NCBI GenBank assembly: GCA_028023455.1
Contig: JAQFVV010006428.1
Coordinates: 107,501 to 171,500 of the forward strand
Direction of reading: 5' to 3'
DNA: 64,000 nucleotides
From: Epiperipatus broadwayi
Lineage: Eukaryota; Onychophora; Udeonychophora; Euonychophora; Peripatidae
This document shows, in pieces, positions 11,884 to 22,990 of the stretch. Both the position numbers and the translations under genes were made by a program. The notes under the pieces are model-generated. The model saw only the letters and a list, made by a program, of their open reading frames with translations. It ran no database searches and was not told the DNA's origin. Every line of letters starts with the position of its first letter. Position 1 is the stretch's first letter.

Positions 11884-12881
11884 GATTGGGACTATGACAA
11901 AGGTTAGTATATGCATATATTTATTGTATGACAAATAATGTCCATCTTTTGTAGGGCATAATTAAACATTATCACTCTATCATGGTTTTGTCACATACAA
12001 TTTGTTACAAATCATTCCCAAATCTGTGGTGAATTAAAAGAAGAGTATATTTTCATTTTTACCCTGTTACAAATGGTGCTATAACTTTAAGGGCAATAAT
12101 ATGCTTTATTTCATCATCACATTTTCATGTCAGTTATAAAATGTCTTCACACATTGCAGGGCAAGTTTTTTATTCTGTGACTAAATATATATATATATAT
12201 ACTTACTGGATCAAATTTATTATGAAACATATGAACTATAATTATTGTATACTTTCATTTGTATGCTTTCCTGTTTATTTTCAATTAGCGTTTTGTCAAA
12301 TACTGATTTTATACTATATTGTACTAATTCCTAAATCTGTGTTTTTACATCACCATAACCACTTCACATTCATTTTTCAATTTTTTATCAATTCTAGAAT
12401 TAATGTCTCGAGTGAGACAATTTTTAAAATGTTTATTTTGATGAAAGGTTTTCTATGTATCTATATAAAATTGATCTACTTTTTTATTTATTGAAAACTT
12501 GAAGATCAAGAAATCTGAATTCTTTGCATTTGATAAATCAAGTTGAACAAATCTTTCTACCGTGTGTGATATATCATAAATGTCAACATTGTTTATTTTT
12601 CCAATTTTTATTTATATTAAATACCCTCAACCTAATTCATTGTATAATAAAGACTTTTCCTGCATCCATATATAAAGTAGTAGTGAACAAGACAAATATT
12701 ATTAGCTCACTTAATTGGCAAGTGCCACAGATTGTAGTTATTTTTGTTCAGGAAATATCTAAAAGAAAGCCTATGCAATACTTATAATCATTAAAAACTT
12801 CATATTTTTACACAACTTTAAGCCCCCAAAACAGTTATACTCGTCTATGAATGTATAAATCTATTTGACAATTTATCAATG
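11884..12881. other. No gene seen; loosely repetitive AT-rich DNA
   Basis: Short open frames here (12141-12494, 12524-12787) have the Ile/Leu/Phe/Tyr-rich composition of random AT-rich DNA and no motif. Words such as GTTACAAAT and TRCAGGGCA recur (about 12002, 12064, 11950, 12156), hinting at an old degenerate tandem repeat whose first unit is split by the hAT insertion. Confidence 0.4.
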
Positions 12882-13031
<150 letters not shown>

Positions 13032-13061
13032 ATTTACCTATCTACACATTTATTTGTTTAT

Positions 13062-13097
13062 ATATATATATATATCCAACTATTTATTGTATGTACT

Positions 13098-13128
<31 letters not shown>

Positions 13129-13131
13129 ATA
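13062..13131. repeat. (TA)n and (TG)n microsatellites
   Basis: Short (TA)n runs at about 13062-13076 and 13100-13115, the second passing into (TG)n to about 13128. Confidence 0.9.
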
Positions 13132-13398
13132 ATGATTTACTGTTTCAAACTCACTCCTCCCACAACTTTGACGCCCTCTACTTTAGATAAATACATAAAT
13201 AATTATCACTAATCATTTAGAAAAATAGAGTTTATCTCTAGCACACAAATAAACTTTAAACCTCAGTTAAAGATTAATATATCTGAATTTTTAAATAAAC
13301 ATACACACACACGAAGTTATTTACCTTTCTTTTTCCCATTTGTACTACCTTTATAAATATATTAATAACATCCATACCTCCATATATAGGGTATATTA

Positions 13399-13704
13399 TT
13401 ATAGTATATGAGCACAGACTTTCACACGACCCACCACTCTCCAACCCTGATACCCTTGAACACATATATGTAGAAAAGATAAATAATCACAAATATACGT
13501 ATTTCATGCTAAACCAGCAATCATCAGTTGGTCCAGATTATCATCTTCACTCATACATGCAATAATGCTTGGATATATATTAAGATAGCCAATCTTCATA
13601 CTTTAATAAACAGGCTTCAATCCACTCCACGTTCCAACTTTTCAACTATCCATCCAATTGAAAATCTGATGATGGAACGCTCAAAGGTCACCCTGAGGCC
13701 GAGA
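13399..13704 (+). repeat. Left arm of the large hairpin
   Basis: It pairs with 13737-14040 over about 300 bp. The inner 19 bp (13686-13704, GGTCACCCTGAGGCCGAGA) match 13737-13755 without a mismatch, and the rest of the arm matches with scattered differences and small gaps. It holds the motif CATGCTAAACCAGCAATCAT. Confidence 0.88.
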
Positions 13705-13736
13705 CTCTTGTCACACCCATATTGACATAAAGTCAA

Positions 13737-14040
13737 TCTCGGCCTCAGGGTGACCTTTCAGCATTCTATCATCATATTTTCAATTGGATGGATGATTGAA
13801 GAGTTGGAGCGTGGAGTGGATTGAAGTCTATCTATTAAAGTATAAAAATTGGCTACCTTGATATATATCTGAACATTTATTGCATATATATGTGGAGATG
13901 ATAATCTAGACCAATTGATGATTGCTGGTTTAGCATGAAATACGTCTATTGGTGATTATTTGTCTTTTCGACATATATGTATCAGTGTTATGAGATAGAG
14001 TGACGGGTCGTGTGAAAGTCTCTGCTTATATACTCTATAT
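13737..14040 (-). repeat. Right arm of the large hairpin
   Basis: Inverted copy of 13399-13704. The loop between the arms is only 32 bp (13705-13736) and itself contains the palindromic word TTGACATAAAGTCAA. The arm ends near the TCTCTGCTTATATACTC words, which mirror GAGTATATAAGCAGAGA-like sequence at the start of the left arm. Confidence 0.88.
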
Positions 14041-14499
14041 ATTACATATAGAGATACAGATATATAATAAACCTGTATTTCAGTTACTAAAATCATATTA
14101 ATAAAGGGTATTTGCAATAAAAACAATGGCCCTAAAATGCATTTCATGCTGAACCAGCACTTATCCTTTGGCTAAGATTACTATGTCTCGTGTATATCTC
14201 TATTAAATGAAGAATATTTATCAATAGTAATATTTTACACCTTGATTTACAAGTGTCGAACTTTCTCCTCCCACGAGACGATCAACTTCAGATAAATACA
14301 GTCTCTAGCACAGACATACTTTTTAAACACCAGTTAAAGATTAATATATCTGATTTTTTAATTAAATACACACACCTGGAGTTATTCACATTTCTCTTTT
14401 CCATGTGTACTATCTTTATAAATAAATTAAATAACCTCCACGCTTCCACATATTCTTTAAAATCATATTAAATTAATAATGAGATAATAGAGGATCAAT

Positions 14500-15000
14500 G
14501 CCCGCCAAGTTGCATCTTGGGGGTCATTTGTTTTTTGTTGGTTGTGTTGTATACATATGTAAATAGAGCCAGTAAAGGCACACATTTAATTAAGTGAAAA
14601 TAAAAGTAATTAGATTGGGCTACATTAACTAAATAAAGTAATTACAGAGGCGTTGTTTAACAGATTGGATTATCAAGGGAATTAATAACCAAATGAAGCC
14701 GGTTACACACACGCGAGCGCCTTGTGATTTTGTTCTTGATGAGTGCTGCTGCTTTACGGACTGCGATCCCAGGTTCTCGGCGCCTGTTGGTGAATCCGGC
14801 CGATTAGAGTAAAAGCAGACCGCACCGGTCTTAATATAATTTTAAACGCCCTAAGTGGCTCTTGCGAGCGTTATTTTCGTCACCTAGGCAAGGTACTTTG
14901 CGTTTTATATTACTGCAGACAGTGAAGGGGATTTGAACTTTAATGCAGTCAGATATTGTATATATTGTACCCTTACTTCTCGATGTATAATATAGTTTGA
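14500..15000. other. CpG-rich island in AT-rich DNA, no gene
   Basis: 14700-14940 is much richer in G+C than its surroundings and holds many CpG sites, for example ACGCGAGCGCCTTG, CTCGGCGCC, TCCGGCC and GCACCGGTC. No open frame with a recognisable product covers it on either strand. A retrotransposon LTR or leader, or an unmethylated promoter island, are the plausible explanations. I found no second copy in the window to act as the other LTR. Confidence 0.45.
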
Positions 15001-18000
15001 AATACGACTATCTCAATTGAATTATAATGCTTAATTAAAATTTGCATATTTATCTTTAATTTACTTTTATACTATCATATTCTAATTAAATTTATTATCA
15101 ATTATTAAAATCAATATAGTTCTATAGTATGTACTAATTAAATAAGTATTTATTAAAATCATGAGACTGTGAAGTAAAGTTACAAAGTAATAAGTAGATT
15201 TACATTGAGTCAAAATCCCCTAAGACATTGTCTCAATGGCATAAGAATACTATCACCTCCTTATTAACTTACTACTACCTCTATAGCATTCTTATGGCTT
15301 TTAAATAAAATAAACTATCTTTAAATGTAATAAATAAATAAATCTTAACTTTTAATTTTTTAAAATGTAATTAAATAATCTCAGGTTCTTCTAATTATCT
15401 TAAAGTAATGATAACTCATGTAAATAAGTATGATAAAGGATTTTATATCAAACCTAAATACACCTAACTTATTCTAATAATAATAATACTCAATACTAAT
15501 CTTAGAGTATAACTTAATCTTATCTATTTCTGTTATATCATCAATCATTAAATAAATAATCATATGTATATCTTTTATTTTCATATAGCATCTTAATTTT
15601 AGAATAGATCAAAATCTTATAATTTAATAGTCTTTGGCAATAAATAATATTCCGATCTTATATTATGCATTATAATTACTCTATGACCATTGCAATATGA
15701 TATATTAATGTCAATCAATTCTTATAAATGATATCAAGGAAAATATTGTGTTTATTTCTAATACCAATAATAAATTCACATTGTGCAAATATTATGTTTA
15801 TTCAAATTATCTGTTGTCAAATGCTGTGGTGCAAAATAATGAACTCGACACACTTTTAAAACAAATTAAACAAGTTTATTTACATTAACTTCAACTAAAA
15901 ATTTATTTACAATATTTACAGTTCAAAATTATGAAAACAAAGAAAATAAAATAAGAAAATAATAATACAAAAATGTTTACACTGTTATTAGCTCATACTC
16001 CTATTAAATAATCTATACATTCTTTTAAAGTGCTATACTAATAACATTGAAGTATGTTTTAAAAACTTAGACTTTAAATAAATACCAGTGAACTTCAATT
16101 ATTACACAGAAAAATTTATGTAAATAATATTTATGTAGCATATGTAAACAATTAAACTTTACTAATTAAATTGCTACATCACTTAAGTATTACTGTTACT
16201 TATTTCATCATGTACTAGTATGTGTTCACTCTACTATTAGTATTACTCTAATAGCATAATATAGAAACTAATGCATCTTTATAATGTAATAACAAATAAT
16301 TGATTATAATTTTATATTTCAGTTAATACAATTCATGCTACATGTTTTATCAAATATGCATTACATATATGTACTGTTAAAAATAATAATATTTAAATTA
16401 TTAATCAATTTCAAATTCATAAAGTATTATATTAGATAAATTCTATGATTCTTTTCTATGTAAAATTATTACTCCACTTTATGTGTTATTCTACTCCTTC
16501 TTAATAACTTTCTATCTACAAAACATCCTTTTAAACTTATTCAAACTTTCCGGGAAAAACAATCATCAATTTAAATAAATACTAATTATCCATACTATTG
16601 ATACTTCATCATCTATATTCAGTAAATCTCCAACTCAAATATAAACTTCTACATAAAACTTAACTTAATTTATCCAATAAAATAAAATAAAATATAGACT
16701 TTGAGATCTCTTCCTAACTTGAAATAAAATAATTACTTGTATGAATAATAAATATAATTCTAATACTCCAACATAATAATAATAAAAATAAAAATCAAAA
16801 TTTATTTACGAAAGAATCATATAATTATTTCTAAGCTTCTTATGTAATGTTGCATCGTATTTATTTCATAAATTCAAATTATGCATATTTAAATAAAACT
16901 GTCACTGCCAATATAATGTGTGTGTATTTTTAAAATAATCATACATTCATTCAAAATAACATATCATTCGGTTGATCTAAAGAAAACATATTAAATACAT
17001 TAAAATTATTATTATTATACAATTTTTACCATCAATAATGATTTAATGTACAGTCCATCTTCCAATATTCTTCGGAATTACAGCTTCATAAAATAATACA
17101 CATTTACACTCACGATCATTCTTTAACATATTACGTTTTATATTAATTATAAAATAAACTTATGCAATTAATTATTATATTATTTTTAGTTACTATTTTA
17201 AGAAAATGTACCTATCTTATTTTTAATAGATTAATAATATTTAACTTTTATATTAGATAAATAAACAAAAGTCATATTACATAATTCCAGCGATGTTTCC
17301 TTTTCACCATAAAGTTCTTTAATCGTAGGCACATATTCACTAGAACACCATTTCCTGTTTCCGGTTCACCACGTGTTTTTTAAAAGTTTATGAAAACGAA
17401 AACGTTCTTTTTTTAAAATAAGTTCCCCACAAGAAAATAAAATAAAATTAAAATAGTTTATAGGATCCTGATTTAGTTATTTTTAAAATATTATTCAAAA
17501 GTTATTATTTTAGCTTAGTCTTTAGTTTTATGAAAAACTATCATTTAATTATTTTAAATTAATTGGGACGTCCACTTGCGCATCTCTTAACAAAATATTC
17601 AGGTAAGAATAAGCTTCTTTATTTATAAAACGGCCATCGTTTAAATTATTTCAATATAATAATCCCATTATATTAAGATTTTTAGCTAATTATATTTCAA
17701 TTGACTTGCTTTTAAAATTATCAACATTCAGTCTTTTAAACATAAAGACTTAACAAGGCAAATATTTATAAAACTACTTTCATTTTTAATATCTTTACTT
17801 AAGATATATTTTTAAATTTATAGCTTGCAAAAATACTTTCTTTACACAAAAGTATTTATTCTTTAAAATATCTATTTTCTAATAGGCAATAGTAATTAGC
17901 TTTTAAAATTATATACTATCCAAAATACTACTTTTCTCCATCTTGTAAATTTCCGAACTAATCCAGCGTTTGTCATACTTTTAAGGTAAAGTTTCCGATA

Positions 18001-18205
18001 TATTTTCACTATATATGATGTTCCCATGACTATTTGCTTGTAAATTGAGCTTAATATAGAGACGATTGATAGGGAAAAAATTAAGTTAATACTGCATGTC
18101 TATCATTTTAAACTTTTATAACTTATTTACAAGACACTCTTATAATTTTGAAAAATGATTTTAAAAGCGTCTACAAAATTTACGTAGCTATTTTTAATAA
18201 CACAA
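15001..18205. other. ORF-poor, extremely AT-rich tract
   Basis: No open frame of even 60 codons lies in this stretch on either strand. The words TTTTAAAA and TTTTTAAAATA recur, especially from 17460 on. A 17-bp stem pairs TGGCATAAGAATACTAT (about 15238-15254) with a near-inverted copy at about 15285-15301. The stretch near 15825-15910 resembles 36410-36495 (see that entry). Confidence 0.5.
15825..15910 (-). repeat. Possible 3' end of a minus-strand retroelement
   Basis: Read on the minus strand this contains AATGTAAATAAACTTGTTTAA (with an AATAAA signal) and runs out through a T/A-rich stretch to TTTTGCACCACAGC. The region 36410-36495 has the same layout: AATGTAAATAAATCTTGTTG, then T/A-rich sequence, then AATCACCACAC. 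Two copies of a poly(A)-signal segment ending in CACCACA suggest the termini of one repeat family, perhaps an LTR. Confidence 0.35.
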
Positions 18206-18224
18206 TTAACTTGAAAAATCAATC

Positions 18225-18290
18225 ACAGAGTCCCCTCCTAACAATTGACCTGAGCTTTTATACCGGAAGAAACTTCCCATTTGATTGGTA
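18225..18290 (-). promoter_or_regulatory. CCAAT and TATA boxes on the minus strand
   Basis: On the minus strand ACCAATCAAATGGG (CCAAT complement at 18284-18288) is followed about 25 bases later by GGTATAAAAGC (18254-18264). A G-rich segment, GGAGGGGACTCTG, then sits about 30 bases downstream, where initiation would be expected. It reads toward lower coordinates into the ORF-poor tract and toward the AATAAA near 15890. It could be the U3/R part of an LTR or a host promoter; chance matches are possible in such AT-rich DNA. Confidence 0.4.
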
Positions 18291-19737
18291 CATTTAAACA
18301 ATCAATTTGCTGGCTTATTTACATATTTACCAACAACACAAAATTAAAAATAAATAATGACTTATTTAATATTTAATATTTATTACATTATTACATTTTT
18401 AAAATAACTCTTATCGTTTATTTAAATCTATTAAACACTTTAAAAAAGTATATTATTTCACTTGATTTTAATTTTAACTTTTATAACATTATTTTAAATA
18501 AACTAAGTCTTTTTTATACGTCATATTTTTAAAACAATATTTTAAAATCAGATTTAATATTTTACATTGAATATCTTTATTTTTATCTCGTGATAACTCA
18601 CGTATTATTTATAAATTTTACAACATGATTTTTAAAATAGTTTTGCAACTTTGCTAAATAACTTCCAAGCATGTTTGTGTATATTTAACTAACATCTGTT
18701 TCTTCAACACAAGAAACGCTTGTTATAATCTAAAAATAACTAACAATTGCATTTTTTAAAATAAATATTTTTAAAATAAATAAGATATTATAACAGATTT
18801 TAAAATAATTATTTGATATCATTAAAATCAAATATTAATCTTCTATTTAAGTACTTACAATAATTAAAATATTTATATTCTTTTATAATATTATTTTATC
18901 AACAATAAACATATGCATTTAATTTTAACTTGTCTTTTAAACACTTTTAGTTTTAAATACCTACTTATTAAATATATTAATGCAGTATTGATTATGGCCA
19001 TTTTTTCCAACTATATATTATAATCATCATCATTTAAAATGTCTCTCTCAATATCAGCACAATTTTACATATCAAATACTCATAGATTGCTTTAATTAAA
19101 CTTTTTGAAATATTACCATAAGCAAAATTAACATCACATATTCAAATATATCTTAAATTTAAAATTTTTAATAGATTAGCACAAAAATTAAATGGTGACC
19201 CATACAAAAGGGCACAATATATATATATGTGTGTGTTCACCAATTATCATAATTGTTGTTAGTGTGAATTATTATGTACCAATAAAGATTTAGTGTAAAT
19301 TAGTCGGTGATTCTCATTTATAATTAAGTATTAATATTTGCGATCGTTCAGCTACAGCTGAGGACACTGCAGGTTGTATCTTTAGTAATATGATTTTTAA
19401 AATAGGTAAAAGTGTGGAGATTATTTAATATACTTATAAATATATCTCTGTATTAAATACGCACACGCACACAAATTGTAAAATTTATAATGTCAAATAA
19501 GTCGTGTACAATTCTTATTTTATTCTTACTTAATGAAATTAATAAATGAGCAAAAATGTGTTAGGCTATAAAAATATTCAAAATAATTGATAACACACTT
19601 TCAATATCTTATAAAAAGAATTATAATTACAAAGTAAATTTTAAATAAATGACATGTATAATAATGGGAAGTTTTGAATTTTATTTATAAAATGTTTGTT
19701 TATATATAGACAACAATATTGTGAAAGTAATATAACA
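18291..19737. other. No gene seen; TTTTAAAA-rich
   Basis: Highly AT-rich with dense TTTTAAAATA-type words (for example around 18400, 18530, 18630, 18750-18800) and a short (TA)n(TG)n run near 19217-19236. No coding motif seen. Confidence 0.5.
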
Positions 19738-19743
19738 TTTATT
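19738..19743 (-). terminator. AATAAA poly(A) signal after the candidate exon
   Basis: AATAAA on the minus strand, about 40 bases downstream of the stop codon at 19781-19783. It supports 19781-19860 as a terminal exon, although the hexamer is common in AT-rich DNA. Confidence 0.45.
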
Positions 19744-19780
19744 ATAAAGAGTCATTAGAATTTATGAGACATCAAAAGTA

Positions 19781-19860
19781 TTATCGTAAATGACGACCCG
19801 GTTTTAGTCCACATGGTCTTTTAAATTCTTGATTATATTCATGAATCCATTTATTGGCAA
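19781..19860 (-). CDS. Candidate terminal coding exon of an unidentified gene
   Basis: On the minus strand an intron-like end, TTTTTATTCGTTTCAG, is followed by 80 bases that read, in the frame after the first two bases, ANKWIHEYNQEFKRPCGLKP and then GRHLR with a TAA stop (19781-19783). An AATAAA signal follows about 40 bases later. The segment is less AT-rich than its flanks and its last part holds several CpG-containing codons (CCG GGT CGT). The acceptor, the frame, the stop and the poly(A) signal together fit the last coding exon of a host gene whose upstream exons lie at higher coordinates or beyond the window. I do not recognise the protein. At 25 residues a chance open frame cannot be excluded. 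Confidence 0.42.
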
Positions 19861-20284
19861 CTGAAACGAATAAAAATATTATCATTATATAGTTTATCTA
19901 ATATAGAAAATACATATATTTACTTAAAAAGTGTAAATGTTGTCAATAATAAATTAATTACGAAACTGGTTATTTACGTTAATCTCTATTTCTTGAAAAA
20001 TTATGGAGAATAATTTATATTTCATTTTTATAAACTAAGCATTTATGTCTAATTGCTTCTTACATAGAACATATTTTCAGTGGTATGGTATTTGAACTTT
20101 AGTTATTATTAGAATGAAATATATATATACACTATAGTATTGCAATGGCAAAAATATATTTATTAAACATTCAACAATATTGATGATTTCAATAATTAAT
20201 TTTAAATATTTTGTGTATTCAGTAGTAAAGTACTTTGACCTTTGAACTGTATTTCAGTAATATATATATAATTTAATCTTAAAA

Positions 20285-21215
20285 AGAAGATATTAACAAT
20301 TACAGACCTATCAGCCTTTTATCAGTTGTATACAAAATTTTTACCTAAATAATTACAACTCGTCTACAGAAAACATTGGATTTTTGTTAACCAAAAGAAT
20401 AAGCTGGATTTTAAAATGGTTTTAGTACATTGGATCAAAGCCAATTATTGAGAGAAATTACAGAAAAAGACAAATGAATATAAGCAGATATTATGCTTTG
20501 AATTTGGGGATTATGAAAAGGCGTTTGGTTTTAAAAACATATCTTCAATGATTTTAATGCATTGAATCATCAATGTATAGACTCAGGATATTCTGATTAG
20601 TATTTATAAAAATGCAATAAAGACAATCACATTACATAATGATATTAAAAATATTAAAATTGAGAAGAGTTTATTATATGGTGACTCCATATCTCAAAAA
20701 CTTTTTATAGCAGTTTTGCAAAAAGTATTTTATGGATTAAAATGGGAAGCTAAGAAAGTAAAAGTAAATGGATATTATTTAAGTCATTAAAATTTTGTAG
20801 ATAATGTAATTATGTTTTGAAAATAATAGAGCTCAGGAAATGCTGCAAGAGTTATCAGATGAAATTAAGAAAGTTGGATTAAAGTGTGAATGTTAAAAAA
20901 ACTAAAGTAATGTTCAATGGCTTTTCTTAAAATATGAAAATAAAGATTGATTATGAAGAGTTAGAAGAAGTTAACAACTACAAATATCTTGCCCAGATAT
21001 TTGGAAGCATAATTGGTCAAATTAATCATAGAATTAAACTTGTTTGAACTGCTCTTGGTAAATATAACTTAATATTAAAAGGAAATATGCATGTATGTTT
21101 GAAAAGAAAGGTTTTTAATAAATGTGTTCTACTAGTTATTACTTATGGATTTGATACTTGAGCACTTAACAAAGGAGTAACACAGAAACTACATAATTTT
21201 CTATCATTCAAGAAA
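20285..21215 (+). pseudogene. RTE-clade LINE reverse transcriptase, heavily decayed
   Basis: The plus strand, read across frames, carries the RT landmarks in order. NNYRPISLLSVVYKIF (about 20295-20345) is block 1. An AGF-NGFSTLDQ-like stretch and FNDFNALNH follow. Near 20930 comes the segment I-I-D-Y-E-E-L-E-E-V-N-N-Y-K-Y-L with the YxYLG-type motif, and then KRKVFNKCVLLVITYGFDT at about 21100. This is the order found in RTE-type endonuclease-reverse transcriptases. Stops and shifts are frequent, so it is an old dead copy. The 5' endonuclease and the C-terminal tail are missing here, and the tail seen at 22655 may be part of the same or another copy. Confidence 0.72.
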
Positions 21216-21284
21216 AAAAATTGTTTACCAAAATTATTTCAAAAAATATTTATAAAGAGTAAATGAGGGATTCTTATATGTTGT

Positions 21285-21930
21285 GTATGAACTTATCTAA
21301 TAATGACACATTGTAAATTGTAACAATTTCAAAAGTGTCATTCATTTCTTAAAACATAGTAAAAGAAATTGAAAATGATTACTTAATATCTTCACACTCT
21401 CATTTCCAAATAATTAAAATTACCATATACTTAGGTTAAAAAGATTCATTCTATCTTTCATAAGACTTTATATTGTGTTTTGGAAAAGAAAGTATCCAAT
21501 AAGTGTTTAAATCTATAAAGTGCATGTGTAGGGAAGTGATCTCTACTTATTATTACAGTTTTAAAATACATTATTATATAAATAAATAATTTGTTATATA
21601 TGTTTAATAGTTTGTCTAATAATGAAATATTGTAAAATTTTCTCACAAGTCATTCATTTATTAAAACATAGTAAAAGGAATTGAAAGTGATTATTTAATA
21701 TCTTCCCACCATCATTTCCAAATGTAAAAGATTAGCCTATACATGTAGGTTTAGGTTAAACAGATAGAGTGATCCATTCTACCTTTTAAAAAGACTTTAT
21801 CTTGTATTGTGGAAAGGAGAGTATTCATAACGTGTTTAAATCTATAAAACACATGTGTAGTAAAATGATCTCTAATTATTATTATTGTTTAAAAACACAG
21901 TCTATATAAATAAAAAAAAAAAACTCTTTA
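21285..21930. repeat. Tandem duplication, unit about 320 bp
   Basis: 21285-21607 and 21608-21930 are direct copies. Shared words in order include TCTAATAATGA, CATTTATTAAAACATAGTAAAA-like sequence, AATTGAAA-TGATTA, CATTTCCAAAT, AGACTTTAT-TTGT, GTGTTTAAATCTATAAA and ATGTGTAG. A third, shorter echo (TTATGAACTTATATAAATTTAATAGTG) starts near 21940. The unit is non-coding. It abuts the decayed RTE reverse transcriptase and may derive from that element's 3' region or be an independent satellite. Confidence 0.8.
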
Positions 21931-22640
21931 TATATATTTATGAACTTATATAAATTTAATAGTGTTTTCATAAAAATATTCCAGATTCAATTATTATAAT
22001 AAAAATAACACTGCACTAATTTTTAACTTACATTATGTTTTCCATTATCTAAAAATATTGTTCTTTTAAAAATAAAATAAAATTTTATAATTAACGTGTT
22101 GAACATTTAATTTTATTTTATTAATAACTTGTCGAATCATTGCAACATTTTTATTTTAATTAAATAATATTCTTCCCCCAGATGATGAAATATAAAGTTC
22201 CGTTAAAATTCTAATTACACATAGATGAACCTGGAAAATGTATTTTGCATATATTACCAATGCAATCTTCATTTGGATAAAATGTTTTAAATTTATGGTA
22301 TGAAATACTAATGTGATTAATTAAAAATTTGAATTCCGCGTACTCACAGCACTTCTAACAATGTCAAAGATTTGTGGGTGTTATCAATCAAATTGTTTAT
22401 TTTTTGCAAGAAAAATCGATAGAGAAAAAAAATAAAATCAAATTTATTCATTTACAATGAAAATAATTTTATTCGGGGCATAAATTTCGTTTAATTTTAC
22501 ATTATTAAATACTAACAAACGAAAACACCTCTATACACAAAAAATGATTTCATTATTGTCATTCCAAATTTCCACAACATTTGATATGAAACGACTGAAT
22601 CAGGGAAAGAGATCAATATTATTAATTTATTTTACATTAT
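21931..22640. other. No gene seen
   Basis: AT-rich sequence between the tandem duplication and the RTE tail fragment. No motif recognised on either strand. Confidence 0.5.
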
Positions 22641-22654
22641 GATAAATATATGTA

Positions 22655-22990
22655 TGGAGAGACAGATGTTGGGAGTAACAAGAAGAGATCGAAAACGCAA
22701 TATATGGGTAAGAGAACAAACAGGTGTTACTGACTCCATTGAAAAAATTAAAAGATTGAAATTGAGTTGGGCTGGACATATTGCTAGAAGAGAAGAAAAT
22801 AGATGAACAATTGATATCTTAACATGGATTTCAAGAGATTGTAAAAGACCTAGAAAGAGTCCGCACATGAGATGGATGGATGAAATAAGAAAGTGTGCAG
22901 GAGTGATGTGGAGAACAGAAGGTAAAGATTCGAGATGGATTGAACTTGAGGAGATGGTGTCTTCAGCAATAAAACCAAAACTTTTGAAAA
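22655..22990 (+). pseudogene. RTE-clade LINE C-terminal fragment
   Basis: The frame from about 22655 reads MERQMLGVTRRDRKRN, then WAGHIARREENR, an in-frame stop, and CKRPRKSPHMRWMDEIRKC. This is the conserved C-terminal tail of RTE-type reverse transcriptases (LGxxRRDR, W-GHIAR, RPRxRP-RWxDE). The usual Trp of NRW is a stop codon here. The final IGETFILQWID segment seen in the other copies is diverged to ELEEMVSS, and no (GAT)n tail follows. It is homologous to 39945-40290 (minus), 49435-49676 and 32511-32582 (minus). Confidence 0.82.

Larger units (their letters stand above)
13141..14455. repeat. Composite hairpin element with flanking direct repeats
   Basis: The outer direct repeats are 13141-13386 and 14254-14455. 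They share CTCCTCCCAC, CTCTAGCACA, CAGTTAAAGATTAATATATC and TGTACTA-CTTTATAAAT in the same order. Between them is a large inverted repeat (arms 13399-13704 and 13737-14040). A partial extra copy of an arm segment lies at about 14136-14180, where TTTCATGCTGAACCAGCAC echoes TTTCATGCTAAACCAGCAA at 13503-13521. There is no coding capacity. A related half copy is found at 60050-60400, so this is a dispersed family. It could be a foldback/MITE element or a fragment of a larger satellite-bearing transposon. Confidence 0.8.

Noticed and set aside
14500-15000. Solo LTR starting TGTTGTATACATATG
   Set aside because: No second copy, no target duplication and no clear CA end could be found; left as an unexplained CpG-rich island.
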